Assembly (NCBI RefSeq): GCF_014203025.1
Contig: NZ_JACHID010000006.1
Location: 104,854-168,853 of the forward strand
Source: Desulfurispira natronophila
GTDB taxonomy: Bacteria; Chrysiogenota; Chrysiogenetes; Chrysiogenales; Chrysiogenaceae
Direction: 5' to 3'
Length of the DNA: 64,000 nt
The notes under the pieces were generated by a model, which saw only the letters and a program-made list of their open reading frames with translations, had not been told where the DNA came from and ran no database searches. The translations under genes were made by a program, and so were the position numbers. Shown here piece after piece: positions 35,501 through 43,918 of this stretch (positions are counted from its first letter, which is position 1; each line of letters opens with the position of its first letter).

Positions 35501-36639
35501 CGCTGGAACCCAAGCATTGTCAGTGCCGCATCATTAATGAAAGTGCAGCTGCCCGCTAGGTCAACGCCGTAAACCCCCTCACCAATACTCTCAAGAATCT
35601 GATGGCTCTTTTCCTGCTCCTGCTGAACCCGACGCCTGACGACAGCCAAAGAGATGAGCAGAACAAAAAGTATGGTTACCAACGAGCCAGCCGTCAGGAT
35701 TGGGACTTGCCAACGCTGCCAGACATCAACCACGGTAAAGACCGGAGGAGTGTCAAATGGCGGAAGCTGAAGCTCTTGCAGAACATTTGCTGTCAAGTTG
35801 TAATCGGCTGGCACGGTAAAGCCGTATATATTGGCCATACGAGCCGTCTCCCCCCCATGGGGCAGCCGGTAGAGTGCTGAGGTAAATTGCTGGGCAATCG
35901 CTTCATCCACGTGAGCCAGGGCCGATATGGGCCACTCGGGATAGAGGGGAGTGGAGAGTATCTGGGGGAAGGCAGGAGCCTGCTGCTTATTGAGTACCCG
36001 TACCGCAGAAGATGAAAGGCTGCCTTCTTTCATCATGCATTCCAGAACACCACTGCGTGCAAAAGCTGCGTCTACCTCCCCGGCCAGCAATGCCTTGATG
36101 GTCAAATCGTGGGGCATATCTGTTTTGAGAAGCCTGATATGGCGATCCGGGTTAACGCCTGAGCGCGCCAGTTCGTATGCCTGAACCTGATATCCTCCCA
36201 GCGAACTTTTTGAAACTGTGGCAATGGTTTTTCCACGCAGGTCCGTCAGCTCCTGGATGGGACTGTCTGCCGGGACGACTATGACCCCTCCAAACCCTCG
36301 CATGGGTACACCGTCATGAGTGGGGATCATGGTGGCCAGGGGTGAGGTGTGTTGGTCGCGTTGAGCCAGTTGCACATAGTGGGATGGGTTGGTGAGCACA
36401 AAGTCTATTTCGCCCCGATCCAAGGCACTTTCAAGGTCCGCGTACCCAAGGGCACGTAGCTGAAGAGAAAAGTCTTCCATTTCACGATCAAGAAAGTCAA
36501 CCAGTGGGGCAAAGCGTTGCTCGGTGTACTCAACCGAACGAAAAGCCAATACCCCCAGGGTAACCTCCCTGGGCTGAGCCTGGATGGCGCTTGCAGTGAG
36601 CAGCACTGTCATAAATGCTATCAGAACAATTTGTCGCAA
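32512..36639 (-). CDS. Giant sensor histidine kinase: PhnD-like sensor, about six PAS domains, HisKA/HATPase
   Basis: 1375 residues. Signal peptide ending IQAQ, then a periplasmic PhnD/phosphonate-binding-like domain (REVTLGVLAFRSVEYTEQRF, IDFVLTNPSHYV, LRGKTIATVSKSSLGGY; about 22-300), a transmembrane helix (about 318-340) and some six PAS/PAC modules (about 345-1130; repeated RFRL..., DITARK, NIQQRKEAE). The kinase core has the H-box IAHQWKQPLNN (His near 1160), N-box NITNNAREEL, and G-boxes DNAGGIP and GMGIGLSL. Probably an orphan kinase sensing a phosphonate, phosphite or similar oxyanion; no response regulator is adjacent. No receiver domain is attached. Confidence 0.88.
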   Translation of the reverse strand: MRQIVLIAFMTVLLTASAIQAQPREVTLGVLAFRSVEYTEQRFAPLVDFLDREMEDFSLQLRALGYADLESALDRGEIDFVLTNPSHYVQLAQRDQHTSPLATMIPTHDGVPMRGFGGVIVVPADSPIQELTDLRGKTIATVSKSSLGGYQVQAYELARSGVNPDRHIRLLKTDMPHDLTIKALLAGEVDAAFARSGVLECMMKEGSLSSSAVRVLNKQQAPAFPQILSTPLYPEWPISALAHVDEAIAQQFTSALYRLPHGGETARMANIYGFTVPADYNLTANVLQELQLPPFDTPPVFTVVDVWQRWQVPILTAGSLVTILFVLLISLAVVRRRVQQEQEKSHQILESIGEGVYGVDLAGSCTFINDAALTMLGFQRTEVLGKDQHALFHHTHHDGKPYPHKDCPIHHTLQDFQPRDCSDWFVRKDGSHFPVKMIVTPLRSHDRVTGAVVSFQDMSEQHAARKALEHERLRLAGIIEGTGAGTWEWNVQTGEATFNERWAEVFGYRLSELEPVSVETWEHFVHPEDLEQSACLLQQHFDGNLEHYELETRVRHRDGHWVWVLDRGKVISWTEDGRPLMMMGTLLDITARKTTQIAIQDLTNRLQKLTDNIPGFVYQFIMRPDGTYAFPYASRHTYDIYGVRPEEVVESADKVFSVLHPDDLGKVVASIQRSAENLTLWHQVYRVNHPDGTQIWVEGIANPERLECGSVLWHGYIYNISTRVQRERELKKIDERYRLTAEALSTGVWDWDIANDIVMWDEQCYCMLDYEPNAFPVSFSVWKSLIHPDDVAVAEQEVHSQLKQGDTFITEFRYQTASGDWLWVQGKGRAVEWDEVGQPVRMLGTHMNIQQRKEAEQALVESEWRFRLFAESSDTIFWLQSQGEFLYISPAFEKLTGIPCQEICCSPERFLQPVHESYREEIKSLVSQDLCAESSESIGHICQVQVEKGTNRWFHMRAFPATGQYLGRSCTVGVAEDITEQVQHAETLSKFNEELQFQVDKEIRQRMQSELSYLTLFDKSPEGILVLDPSGRILDCNRSAADIFAKESQLIIGKLISEIGVEFFDSHGERMDVVGHLLEQILPSVTKRQELEIINGEGCRRYLQALISMLPLEEQGQFVVLLRDDTNVVQLQKEKRAQELFLVQQSKMAEIGGMIGAIAHQWKQPLNNIAMRIQMLPMDFAEKTFTADDVEDLSEQVMQSINFMGNTVNEFQDFFRAEKDEGSFDVRAAIESVIRIIAGQLKADAIAVEISSSSSALVYGRCNHFQQVILNITNNAREELIQNRSESDRKLKIDLEQSPNGDEIVIHVSDNAGGIPGNLLPSKIFEPHVSTKGDKGMGIGLSLCATIVHRMGGSIGAINTEEGARFSITLPVWHK

Positions 36640-37000
36640 TAGAGCTTTCCTGTCGTTTTTTTATTCTCCGTCTTGATAGGGAACTGGATTCGTAATTTGA
36701 AACTTCAAAGCCTTCTCTTCTGAGACAAAACTGCAAGCGAAAGGACATATGCCTTTAATAGTAAAAGTACCTTGTACCTCGTTGCACCTGCTTAGCCAAT
36801 CAAAAAGTGTTATACATCTTACCACTTTTTTTCAAATCAGACGAAGTCCCGAAACAAGCAGGAGTGAGCAGACGGCAGAGTGTGGCGTGCAAAGGCAGGA
36901 AAGAAGCCTGCCACTTGTCAGAATTTCGCTTGACCAAATCTCGCGCTGGTGCTACATCGTAACACGAAAATAAAAATCGTAATACCGCCGGAGGGTAGGC
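36640..37000 (+). promoter_or_regulatory. Intergenic region with candidate promoter and B12-box-like hairpin
   Basis: TTGACC (36930-36935) and TACATC (36953-36958), 17 bases apart, could serve the ABC importer. A hairpin, GGCAGG-AAAGAAG-CCTGCC (36894-36912), resembles the 3' B12 box of cobalamin riboswitches. I could not find the rest of that fold (no GGGAA...GGTG...AATCC), so I do not call a riboswitch. An A/T stem, AAAAAGTG...CACTTTTT (36802-36830), may be a weak terminator. Confidence 0.35.
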
Positions 37001-38104
37001 ATGCGCTCTTTCCTGTTTTTGCTGTTTTTTTCGACGCTATTCACTTCCATGGCCCATGCCACCCAAAACCGTACCATCACCGATGCCATGCAGCGCCAGA
37101 TAACTATTCCCAGCGAAGTGCAGCATGTTATCTGCTCCGGTCCCGGTTGCTTGCGTTTGCTGACCTATCTACAGGCCCAACATATGATTGTGGGCGTTGA
37201 CAGTATCGAGGTTCGCGGTGTCGACGCCGATGCACGTCCTTACGCCATGGCGAATCCTCAGTTTGCGAACTATCCTGTTTTTGGCGAATTTCGCGGAAAC
37301 GATAACCCAGAGCTTGTTATCAGTCTTGATCCGTTGCCAGATGTCATATTAAAAACGTACCCAGAGTGGGGGCATGATCCTGTGCAGCTTCAGCAAAAGA
37401 CGGGTATCCCCGTTGTTACTTTCAACTACGGTGATCTTACCGGCGCACAGTCTGACCTTTACGACTCTTTGCGTCTTATGGGCAAGGTCGTTGGAAAGCA
37501 GGAGCGTGCTGAAGCAGTAATCGCTTTTTTTGAAAACACTCTGGAGGATGTACAAGAGCGCATGGCAACGATAGACCGTCCTTCCCGTTCTGCCTGCTAC
37601 GTTGGTGGAATCGCCATGCGTGGCGGGCGTGGTTTCGAATCAACCATGTCCTCATACACACCTTTTGAGTTATTGGGCATCACCAACCTGGCAGCAGGCA
37701 GTACTCGCCAGCCCCAGGCAAGCCATGCCGTGGTATCTCAAGAGCAGATTTTAGCCTGGGATCCTGCCTGTGTCTTTCTGGATGTTTCAACATCAATGCT
37801 GCAACCGGAGAATAATGGTTTGCGCGCTTTGCGCAAAGACCCTTCTTACGCCAACCTCTCGGCTGTACAGAATAATACGGTCCGCGGATTATTGCCTTTC
37901 AACTCGTATACGCAAAACTTTGGGTCCATCTTGGCCAATGTTTACTATATCGGCAGTGAACTTTACCCCGAAGCCTTCCACGATATTGACCCAACAGAGA
38001 AAGCAGACGAGATTTACCGTTTCCTGGTAGGTAAACCAATACTTGGTCAGTTGGAGCAACAGTTTGGCGGGCTGGTTTTCCAGTCCATTTCAACTTCGGA
38101 CTGA
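37001..38104 (+). CDS. ABC importer periplasmic binding protein (FepB/BtuF family)
   Basis: 367 residues with a signal peptide (FLFLLFFSTLFTSMAHA). The class III binding fold is apparent: RTITDAMQRQITIP at the start, LQAQHMIVGVDSIE, NPELVISLDPLPDVIL, and a long linker helix to the second lobe (AWDPACVFLDVS). Such proteins bind iron-siderophores, heme, cobalamin or similar chelates. GGAGG precedes the ATG. Seven bases separate it from the permease, so 37001-39949 is a three-gene import operon. No outer-membrane TonB receptor is nearby. The ligand is unknown. Confidence 0.85.
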   Translation: MRSFLFLLFFSTLFTSMAHATQNRTITDAMQRQITIPSEVQHVICSGPGCLRLLTYLQAQHMIVGVDSIEVRGVDADARPYAMANPQFANYPVFGEFRGNDNPELVISLDPLPDVILKTYPEWGHDPVQLQQKTGIPVVTFNYGDLTGAQSDLYDSLRLMGKVVGKQERAEAVIAFFENTLEDVQERMATIDRPSRSACYVGGIAMRGGRGFESTMSSYTPFELLGITNLAAGSTRQPQASHAVVSQEQILAWDPACVFLDVSTSMLQPENNGLRALRKDPSYANLSAVQNNTVRGLLPFNSYTQNFGSILANVYYIGSELYPEAFHDIDPTEKADEIYRFLVGKPILGQLEQQFGGLVFQSISTSD

Positions 38105-38111
38105 CGTGTAA

Positions 38112-39185
38112 ATGGCTCATCTGCAGCACGGCACAGTCCCATCGCAATATACGGCCTACCTAAAGCATAAGCGCCTTTTTCTTCTGGTTTGCACCCTCTT
38201 GTGCCTTGTGCTGTTGTTGGCAGCCCTTGGCCTGGGACCAGCGAAAATTCCTCCCATCGACATTATTCAGGCTTTGCTGGGAACAGGCGACTCCCCGCGC
38301 AATCACGCCATTGTGTGGAATATGCGTTTGCCCCATGCGCTGGCGGCTGTTATTGCAGGTGCCGGATTAGCCGCAGCAGGTGCTGCCATGCAATCCATCC
38401 TGCGCAATCCTCTGGGATCTCCTTTTACACTGGGCATTTCCCAGGCTGGAGCCTTTGGGGCTGCTTTGGTGGTTATGACTCTGGGAGCGGTCGGAGCTTC
38501 GGGCCAGGCTCTGAGTTTTCTTAACCTTTCCCAGTCACTTGTTACGACATTGAGTGCCTTTAGCTTTTGCTTGGTGGCTTCTCTCGTAATCGTGGCTCTG
38601 GCAAGACTGCGAGGAGCAACGCCGGAAGTGATGGTTCTGGCTGGTGTAGCGCTGGGAGCACTCTTTTCAGCGGGAACCATGTTTCTGCAGTATTTTGCCG
38701 ATGATGTTCAGCTCGCAGCTATTGTCTTTTGGACCTTTGGTGATGTAGGCCGAGCCGGATGGAGCGAGGTTGGAATCATGGGGGCTGTCGTGAGTGTCGG
38801 CACTCTCTATTTTGTCTGGAATCGCTGGCAGTACAATGCTATTGACGCTGGAGACGAAACAGCCCGTGGACTGGGCGTAAGGGTGGGGCAGTTGCGCATT
38901 GTGGGCATGCTCGTCTGCTCAGCCATCACCGCTGTTATTGTATCTTTTCTTGGCATTATTGGCTTTGTTGGTTTGATCAGTCCCCATATTGTAAGGCGCT
39001 TTATCGGCGATGATCACCGCTTCCTCATGCCTGCCAGCTGCCTGGTTGGGGCGGCGCTGCTGCTGGCCGCTGATATAGTGGCTCGCCTGATTATGGCACC
39101 TCACGTAATCCCTGTCTCCGTGCTTACCGCATTTATTGGTGCTCCGGCATTTATTTACCTGCTGATCCGGAGGCAACGTCGATGA
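38112..39185 (+). CDS. FecCD-type ABC permease
   Basis: 357 residues with about ten membrane helices. Family motifs: RLPHALAAVIAGAGLAAAGA, QSILRNPLGSPFTLGIS and, near the C-terminus, GIIGFVGLISPHIVRRFIG, which contacts the ATPase. It forms the homodimeric channel for the ligand bound by the preceding protein. It starts seven bases after that gene and overlaps the ATPase ATG by four bases. Length is normal (330-360). Confidence 0.93.
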   Translation: MAHLQHGTVPSQYTAYLKHKRLFLLVCTLLCLVLLLAALGLGPAKIPPIDIIQALLGTGDSPRNHAIVWNMRLPHALAAVIAGAGLAAAGAAMQSILRNPLGSPFTLGISQAGAFGAALVVMTLGAVGASGQALSFLNLSQSLVTTLSAFSFCLVASLVIVALARLRGATPEVMVLAGVALGALFSAGTMFLQYFADDVQLAAIVFWTFGDVGRAGWSEVGIMGAVVSVGTLYFVWNRWQYNAIDAGDETARGLGVRVGQLRIVGMLVCSAITAVIVSFLGIIGFVGLISPHIVRRFIGDDHRFLMPASCLVGAALLLAADIVARLIMAPHVIPVSVLTAFIGAPAFIYLLIRRQRR

Positions 39186-39949
39186 AATTGCAAATCAAGG
39201 GGCTCGACTTCCACTATCAACAACATACCGTGCTGCAGCAAGTCGATCTGCAACTAAAGCAAGGTGAGCTCATGGCCGTCCTGGGGCCCAACGGTGTAGG
39301 CAAAACCACTTTGTTACGCTGTATCAACGCCATGCATCGGCCAAAGTGCGGCATGATTACGCTGGAGGATGCAGACGTTCTGCGCATGAGTAGCCGTGAT
39401 ATCGCCCGACATTTTGGTTACGTGGCTCAGCGGGGTGAAAGCGCGAGAATGACCGCGTTTGACGCTGTCCTGCTGGGTCGATCACCACACATGGGGTGGC
39501 GACCTGCCAGCAAAGATTTACAAAAAGTCGAAGCAGCACTGAGGCATATTGGTTTGGGTAAGTTGAGCCTGCGCTATATTGATGAAATGAGCGGTGGAGA
39601 GCTCCAGAAAGTCTGTATTGCACGGGCCTTGGTACAAGAGCCGCATATCCTGCTGCTGGACGAACCCACCAGCTCCCTGGATCTAAAAAACCAGTTTGAT
39701 ATCCTGCAAACTATCCGTACCATCACCCGCAGCCACCCGGTCAGTGCCATCATGACCATGCACGACCTCAACAATGCTTTGCGCTTTGCTGATCGATTTG
39801 TCTTTGTCAAGGATGGTCGTGTGTACGCCGATGTTCGCGCCTGCGATGTCAGTCCCGCTATAGTGCAGGCGGTATATGATGTGGAGGTTGACATTCTGGA
39901 GCATGATGGTATGCGCCTGATAGTACCCCGCGGCTCCACATCGCTATAA
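39182..39949 (+). CDS. ABC transporter ATPase (FecE/BtuD type)
   Basis: 255 residues: Walker A GPNGVGKTTL (35-44), signature MSGGELQKVCIARAL, Walker B ILLLDEPTSSLD and switch His in MTMHDLNNAL. It energises the FecCD-type permease, with which it is translationally coupled. The phrase LGRSPHMGWRPASKDLQKVE is the usual Q-loop downstream region of siderophore/cobalamin ATPases. It is the last gene of the operon; no terminator was found immediately after it. Confidence 0.95.
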   Translation: MKLQIKGLDFHYQQHTVLQQVDLQLKQGELMAVLGPNGVGKTTLLRCINAMHRPKCGMITLEDADVLRMSSRDIARHFGYVAQRGESARMTAFDAVLLGRSPHMGWRPASKDLQKVEAALRHIGLGKLSLRYIDEMSGGELQKVCIARALVQEPHILLLDEPTSSLDLKNQFDILQTIRTITRSHPVSAIMTMHDLNNALRFADRFVFVKDGRVYADVRACDVSPAIVQAVYDVEVDILEHDGMRLIVPRGSTSL

Positions 39950-40375
39950 GTTTGGCAAGGCCCACCGCCTGTGACAGCGCAGGTTTTGGCAATTGTACTC
40001 GCGAGAAACCTTCCTCCATTCGCCCAAATTATGCCCAGTCGATTTCGCTGATTTGCGACTTACATCTCCGCCATCACAAGGCTTCCCACCAAAGATCACT
40101 CCACGGCAAGCTCAAATGCTACATAGTCAAACAAGCAATGGGTATGATAAGCTTATTGCCACAAAAGCTCCATTGGCCATGTTGCTCGCTGAAAGCACGC
40201 ACGCAACCGCGTACTCCAGCCTTATTTATTGCTTTGCGAGCGTCTTGGATCTGGAGAGATTTTCCATTCGGCAGAAAGCATTTCAGCAAGCTACTGAAAT
40301 CTCAATAGCTTGCGGGCCATAAAGTAACAATGCCCCGTGAGGTCATCATGAAGCAAAGCAACCTGTACTCTCCCC
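39950..40375. other. Gap without a recognised gene
   Basis: About 425 bases between the importer and the hybrid kinase. Two overlapping frames of 109-118 codons exist (from TTG 39993 and TTG or ATG 39952). They lack good ribosome sites, have no recognisable motif and differ from neighbours in codon choice. I see no clear terminator, promoter or RNA fold. It may be a decayed gene. Confidence 0.4.
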
Positions 40376-43300
40376 ATGCGGGCTGCCGTGGTCGCCCTTC
40401 TGGCTGGCTCACTGGAACAACTGCACAGTCAAGCCACGCCAACAGGCGTTGCCGAGGTGACCTTCGCTCCTTTGTGGCTCGTTGCTGCCCTTGTCATCAC
40501 CGGCCTGGCACTGCTGGTCTCCCTCACCTTCAATCTGCGTTCTCTCCGTCGGTACTTTGGGCAGAACTCGGCTACGGCTTTGCAGAATACTCTGGAGAGC
40601 CGCCTGAAGGAAAATGACGAATGGTATCGCACACTGGTGGACAATGCCAATGACGTAATTTATACCCTTACGCCCACAGGCACTTTCTCCTACGCCTCCC
40701 CAAATCTCTTTGACGCTTTGGGCTACACCCCTGCGGAGCTGGTGGGCAACTCCCTGGAGTCCATCATTCATCCTGATGACCTTCCCGCCTGCTTTGCCTT
40801 TATGCAGCTTATCGCCGAAACACGACGCAAACAGGCGGGTATCGAGTGCCGGGTGCGTCACAAGGATGGGAGCTGGCGCTGGCACCTCTCCAACATTTCT
40901 CCTCGCCTGGATGAGCAGGGCCAGATCAGCGCCTTTATGGGAATTGGCAGGGACATCCATCGGCGCAAAGAACTGGAGCTGGAAATTCTCCGCGCCAACA
41001 AACGCTTTGAGGAACTGGCCCGCCAAAGCAAAGCCCTGATATGGGAGGTGGATACTGACGGCTGCACCACTTTTATCACCCCCACCCTCAGGGATATCCT
41101 GGGTTATGAGCCAGATGAGGTTGTCGGCAAGCGGAACATCTGGGATCTGGTGGTCCCCCATGAGCAGGAGCAGTTTCAGAAGCTTTGCCTGGAAAGCATA
41201 GCAAGCAGCAACTCCATGCACGCTTTTGAGAGTCGCATGTGTAGCCGCAACGGCCAGATGGTGTGGATGCTCACCAGTGGTGTGCCCATCGTGGACGCCC
41301 AGGGACAGATCCAGGGCTACCGGGGTATGAGTCTTGACATCAGTCATCCCAAGCAGGTGGAGGAGCAGCTACAGCAAACCAAAACCGAACTTCTGGAAAG
41401 CGAGGAGCGTTTTCGCTGTCTTTCCAGCTGCACTTCGGCTGGCATCTATCTTCTGCGCGGCCGGAACTTCGTGGTGGTCAATCCGGCCATGACCGAGATT
41501 TTGGGCTACACTGAAGATGAGTTGATCGGCTACGACCTGGGCGTCTTTATCCACCCGGATCATCGCCAGATGGTGCTTCAGCGCGCGGCTGAGCGGCAGG
41601 AGGGCCAGAATATCCCCGGACGCTATGAATTAAAAGCTCTCACCAAGGACGGGCGAACCATATGGGTCGAGCTCAGCGCCGGACTTACGGTTTACAATGG
41701 TGAAACCTGCAGTACGGGAACCATCTTTGACATTACCGAGCGCAAAATAGCCCAGGACACCGCTGAAGAGCTGAGCACCTTCCATCGCATCACCGCTGAG
41801 CTGGCCCTTGCCAACAGTCAGCTGCATGTTGAAAAGCTGGATGAGGGCCTCACAGAATGCCTGCGCATACTGGGCCAGTACGTGCGGGCCAGCCGCGCCT
41901 ACATCTTTTCCTGCGACATGAGCAGCCGCACCTGGCGCAACACCCATGAGTGGTGCGCCCCCGGGGTGACTTCCGGCCTGGATCTTCTGCAAGAACTCTC
42001 CTTTGACAGCTACCCCGGCCTGATTGACATTCTTCTTCGTGGTGACTCCTTCGCCTTCGAGAGCCTGGACGACATGCCTGCAGAAATGGTACCCACCGGG
42101 CGCCCTCTGCTGGAGATGCTGGGTATCAAGGCAGCCCTGCTGCACCCTATGAGCGTTGATGGCGAGCTTATCGGCTTTGTGGGTTTTGGCGAAAACCGGC
42201 GGGAGCGCAGCTTTTCCGAGATGGAGCGCTCTATTCTGCGCCTGGCCGGAGACAACTTTGCCGCTACCATCGCCCGTCACAACCAATACCAGCGAGCTAA
42301 TCAGATGGCCATCAGAGCTGAGGCCGCCAGTCAGGCCAAAAGCGACTTCCTGGCCAACATGAGCCACGAGATTCGCACCCCCATGAACGGGGTAATTGGC
42401 ATGACCGAGCTTTTGCTGGAAACCAACCTGAATGAGGAGCAACTCCACTGCGCCCAAACGGTGCGCGACAGTGCCCAGTCCCTCGTCACACTGCTCAATG
42501 ATATCCTTGACATATCCAAGATTGAGGCTGGACGCATGGAGCTGGAGAGTGTCAGCTTCGATCTTCTGCGCCTGGTGGAAGAGGTCACCACCACTCTGGG
42601 GGCCGTTGCCAGGGAAAAGGGGCTGGAGCTGCGCAGTCACCATTACGAGGACGTCCCCTGCCACCTGCAGGGTGATCCTGGTCGCCTGCGGCAGGTCCTC
42701 ATCAACCTGGTAGGAAATGCCATCAAGTTTACCCCCAGCGGTTCGGTGCGCATTGTCATTAAGACCCTTGAGAAGAAAGAAGCCCAGGTATTGCTGCTCT
42801 TTTCGGTGCAGGACACCGGCATTGGCATAGACCCGCAGGATCGCCACCTGCTCTTCGACAAGTTCTCGCAGGTGGACAGCTCCACAACGCGCAATTTTGG
42901 CGGGACCGGTTTGGGCCTGGCCATCTCACGTCAACTGGCCCAGCTTATGGGGGGCACCATTGGGGTCGAGAGCACTCCCGGCAAGGGTTCTGACTTCTGG
43001 TTTACCGCCTGGCTGCAGGAGGAGGCGGAGCCGGCTATCCCTGAGACGCCTCAGGAGTTACCATCGGAGAAGATAACCCATCAAAGCCTCAGCGCCCGCA
43101 TTTTGCTGGTAGAAGATAACCGGGTCAACCAACAGGTTGCCACAGGCGTGCTGCGCAAGCTGGGCCACGAGTGCACGGTGGCAGAAAATGGAGTAGCCGC
43201 TCTGGAGGAACTGCGCCAGCAAAGCTTTGACCTGGTGCTGATGGACATCCAGATGCCGGTGATGGATGGGTATGAGACTACGGGTGCCATTCGCAGCTCA

Positions 43301-43483
43301 CAGGATCTCATGGTACCACCCCATATCCCTGTTATTGCCATGACGGCACACGCCATGCAGAGCGACCGGGAAAAGTGCCTGGCAGCGGGCATGGATGATT
43401 ACATCAGCAAGCCTATATCCCGTGATCGGCTGCACCAGATCATTCAGCGCTGGCTGCCCCCTGGAGCAACCAGACTCACTTGA
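40376..43483 (+). CDS. Hybrid sensor histidine kinase (3 PAS, GAF, HisKA, HATPase, receiver), 3' end frameshifted
   Basis: 1035 residues: one N-terminal helix ([20 protein letters not shown]), three PAS/PAC modules (about 85-460), a GAF-like domain (about 485-635), HisKA with [13 protein letters not shown] (His near 664), HATPase ([19 protein letters not shown] N-box, [13 protein letters not shown]) and a receiver with Asp957 in [13 protein letters not shown]. The frame then ends [10 protein letters not shown]. One C fewer in the CCCCC run at 43457-43461 would read on into an Hpt domain, as in full BarA-type kinases. The 5' end is also doubtful: a better ribosome site and ATG (40348, MKQSNLYS) join this frame only if one C is dropped near 40374. 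Confidence 0.88.
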   Translation: MRAAVVALLAGSLEQLHSQATPTGVAEVTFAPLWLVAALVITGLALLVSLTFNLRSLRRYFGQNSATALQNTLESRLKENDEWYRTLVDNANDVIYTLTPTGTFSYASPNLFDALGYTPAELVGNSLESIIHPDDLPACFAFMQLIAETRRKQAGIECRVRHKDGSWRWHLSNISPRLDEQGQISAFMGIGRDIHRRKELELEILRANKRFEELARQSKALIWEVDTDGCTTFITPTLRDILGYEPDEVVGKRNIWDLVVPHEQEQFQKLCLESIASSNSMHAFESRMCSRNGQMVWMLTSGVPIVDAQGQIQGYRGMSLDISHPKQVEEQLQQTKTELLESEERFRCLSSCTSAGIYLLRGRNFVVVNPAMTEILGYTEDELIGYDLGVFIHPDHRQMVLQRAAERQEGQNIPGRYELKALTKDGRTIWVELSAGLTVYNGETCSTGTIFDITERKIAQDTAEELSTFHRITAELALANSQLHVEKLDEGLTECLRILGQYVRASRAYIFSCDMSSRTWRNTHEWCAPGVTSGLDLLQELSFDSYPGLIDILLRGDSFAFESLDDMPAEMVPTGRPLLEMLGIKAALLHPMSVDGELIGFVGFGENRRERSFSEMERSILRLAGDNFAATIARHNQYQRANQMAIRAEAASQAKSDFLANMSHEIRTPMNGVIGMTELLLETNLNEEQLHCAQTVRDSAQSLVTLLNDILDISKIEAGRMELESVSFDLLRLVEEVTTTLGAVAREKGLELRSHHYEDVPCHLQGDPGRLRQVLINLVGNAIKFTPSGSVRIVIKTLEKKEAQVLLLFSVQDTGIGIDPQDRHLLFDKFSQVDSSTTRNFGGTGLGLAISRQLAQLMGGTIGVESTPGKGSDFWFTAWLQEEAEPAIPETPQELPSEKITHQSLSARILLVEDNRVNQQVATGVLRKLGHECTVAENGVAALEELRQQSFDLVLMDIQMPVMDGYETTGAIRSSQDLMVPPHIPVIAMTAHAMQSDREKCLAAGMDDYISKPISRDRLHQIIQRWLPPGATRLT

Positions 43484-43844
43484 GGCGCCAGTTGCTGCAC
43501 CTGAGAAGCAGACTCCTGACGAAGAGATTTTTGACTACCGTCTGCTGCTGGAACGCCTGGAAGACCGGGAGTTAGCCGCCATAGTCATGCAAACCTTTCG
43601 AGAGGAATTGCCACAGCGACTCCATGCCCTGCACCACGCCCTGGCTCAGGGCAACAGGGAGGATGTGGCCCACCAGCTGCACACCCTGAAGGGGATGAGC
43701 GCCAATGTGGGGGCCACAGGAATCCACGCCATAACCATCGACATGCAGGCGGCTATGAACCAGGGAGATATATCGGACCTTGCCGGCAAGATGGAGAAGC
43801 TGGAAGTCACCTGCAAACAGATTGAAAAAGTGCTTCTGCCGTAA
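43395..43844 (+). CDS. Hpt (histidine phosphotransfer) domain, out of frame with the hybrid kinase
   Basis: Only the part after about 43457 is genuine; the first 20 codons overlap the receiver region in another frame. The domain reads [32 protein letters not shown], then the phospho-site [11 protein letters not shown] (His codon 43680-43682, HxxKG). It would take phosphate from the receiver Asp957 and pass it to a separate regulator. As it stands it lacks its own ribosome site, so it may be unexpressed unless frameshifting, reinitiation or a corrected sequence joins it to the kinase. Its stop codon lies in the loop of a terminator. Confidence 0.7.
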   Translation: MITSASLYPVIGCTRSFSAGCPLEQPDSLEAPVAAPEKQTPDEEIFDYRLLLERLEDRELAAIVMQTFREELPQRLHALHHALAQGNREDVAHQLHTLKGMSANVGATGIHAITIDMQAAMNQGDISDLAGKMEKLEVTCKQIEKVLLP

Positions 43845-43858
43845 GCGGGAGCTTTTTT
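43832..43858 (+). terminator. Terminator after the hybrid kinase/Hpt, overlapping its stop
   Basis: GCTTCTGC-CGTAA-GCGGGAGC (two G-U pairs) followed by six T residues. On the minus strand ACTTTTTC follows, so it may also serve metH. Confidence 0.75.
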
Positions 43859-43918
43859 CTCCACTCACCCATCTTGTGTCCTGTTCATGCCTGTTGGCTT
43901 ACCTCAGAGCACATACTG

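Noticed and set aside
36700..37000. Full cobalamin riboswitch before the ABC importer
   Set aside because: Only a B12-box-like hairpin is present; the other conserved blocks of the fold are not found.
39952..40322. Two overlapping frames of 109-118 codons before the hybrid kinase
   Set aside because: No ribosome site, no motif, and overlap each other; left as an unassigned gap, possibly a decayed gene.
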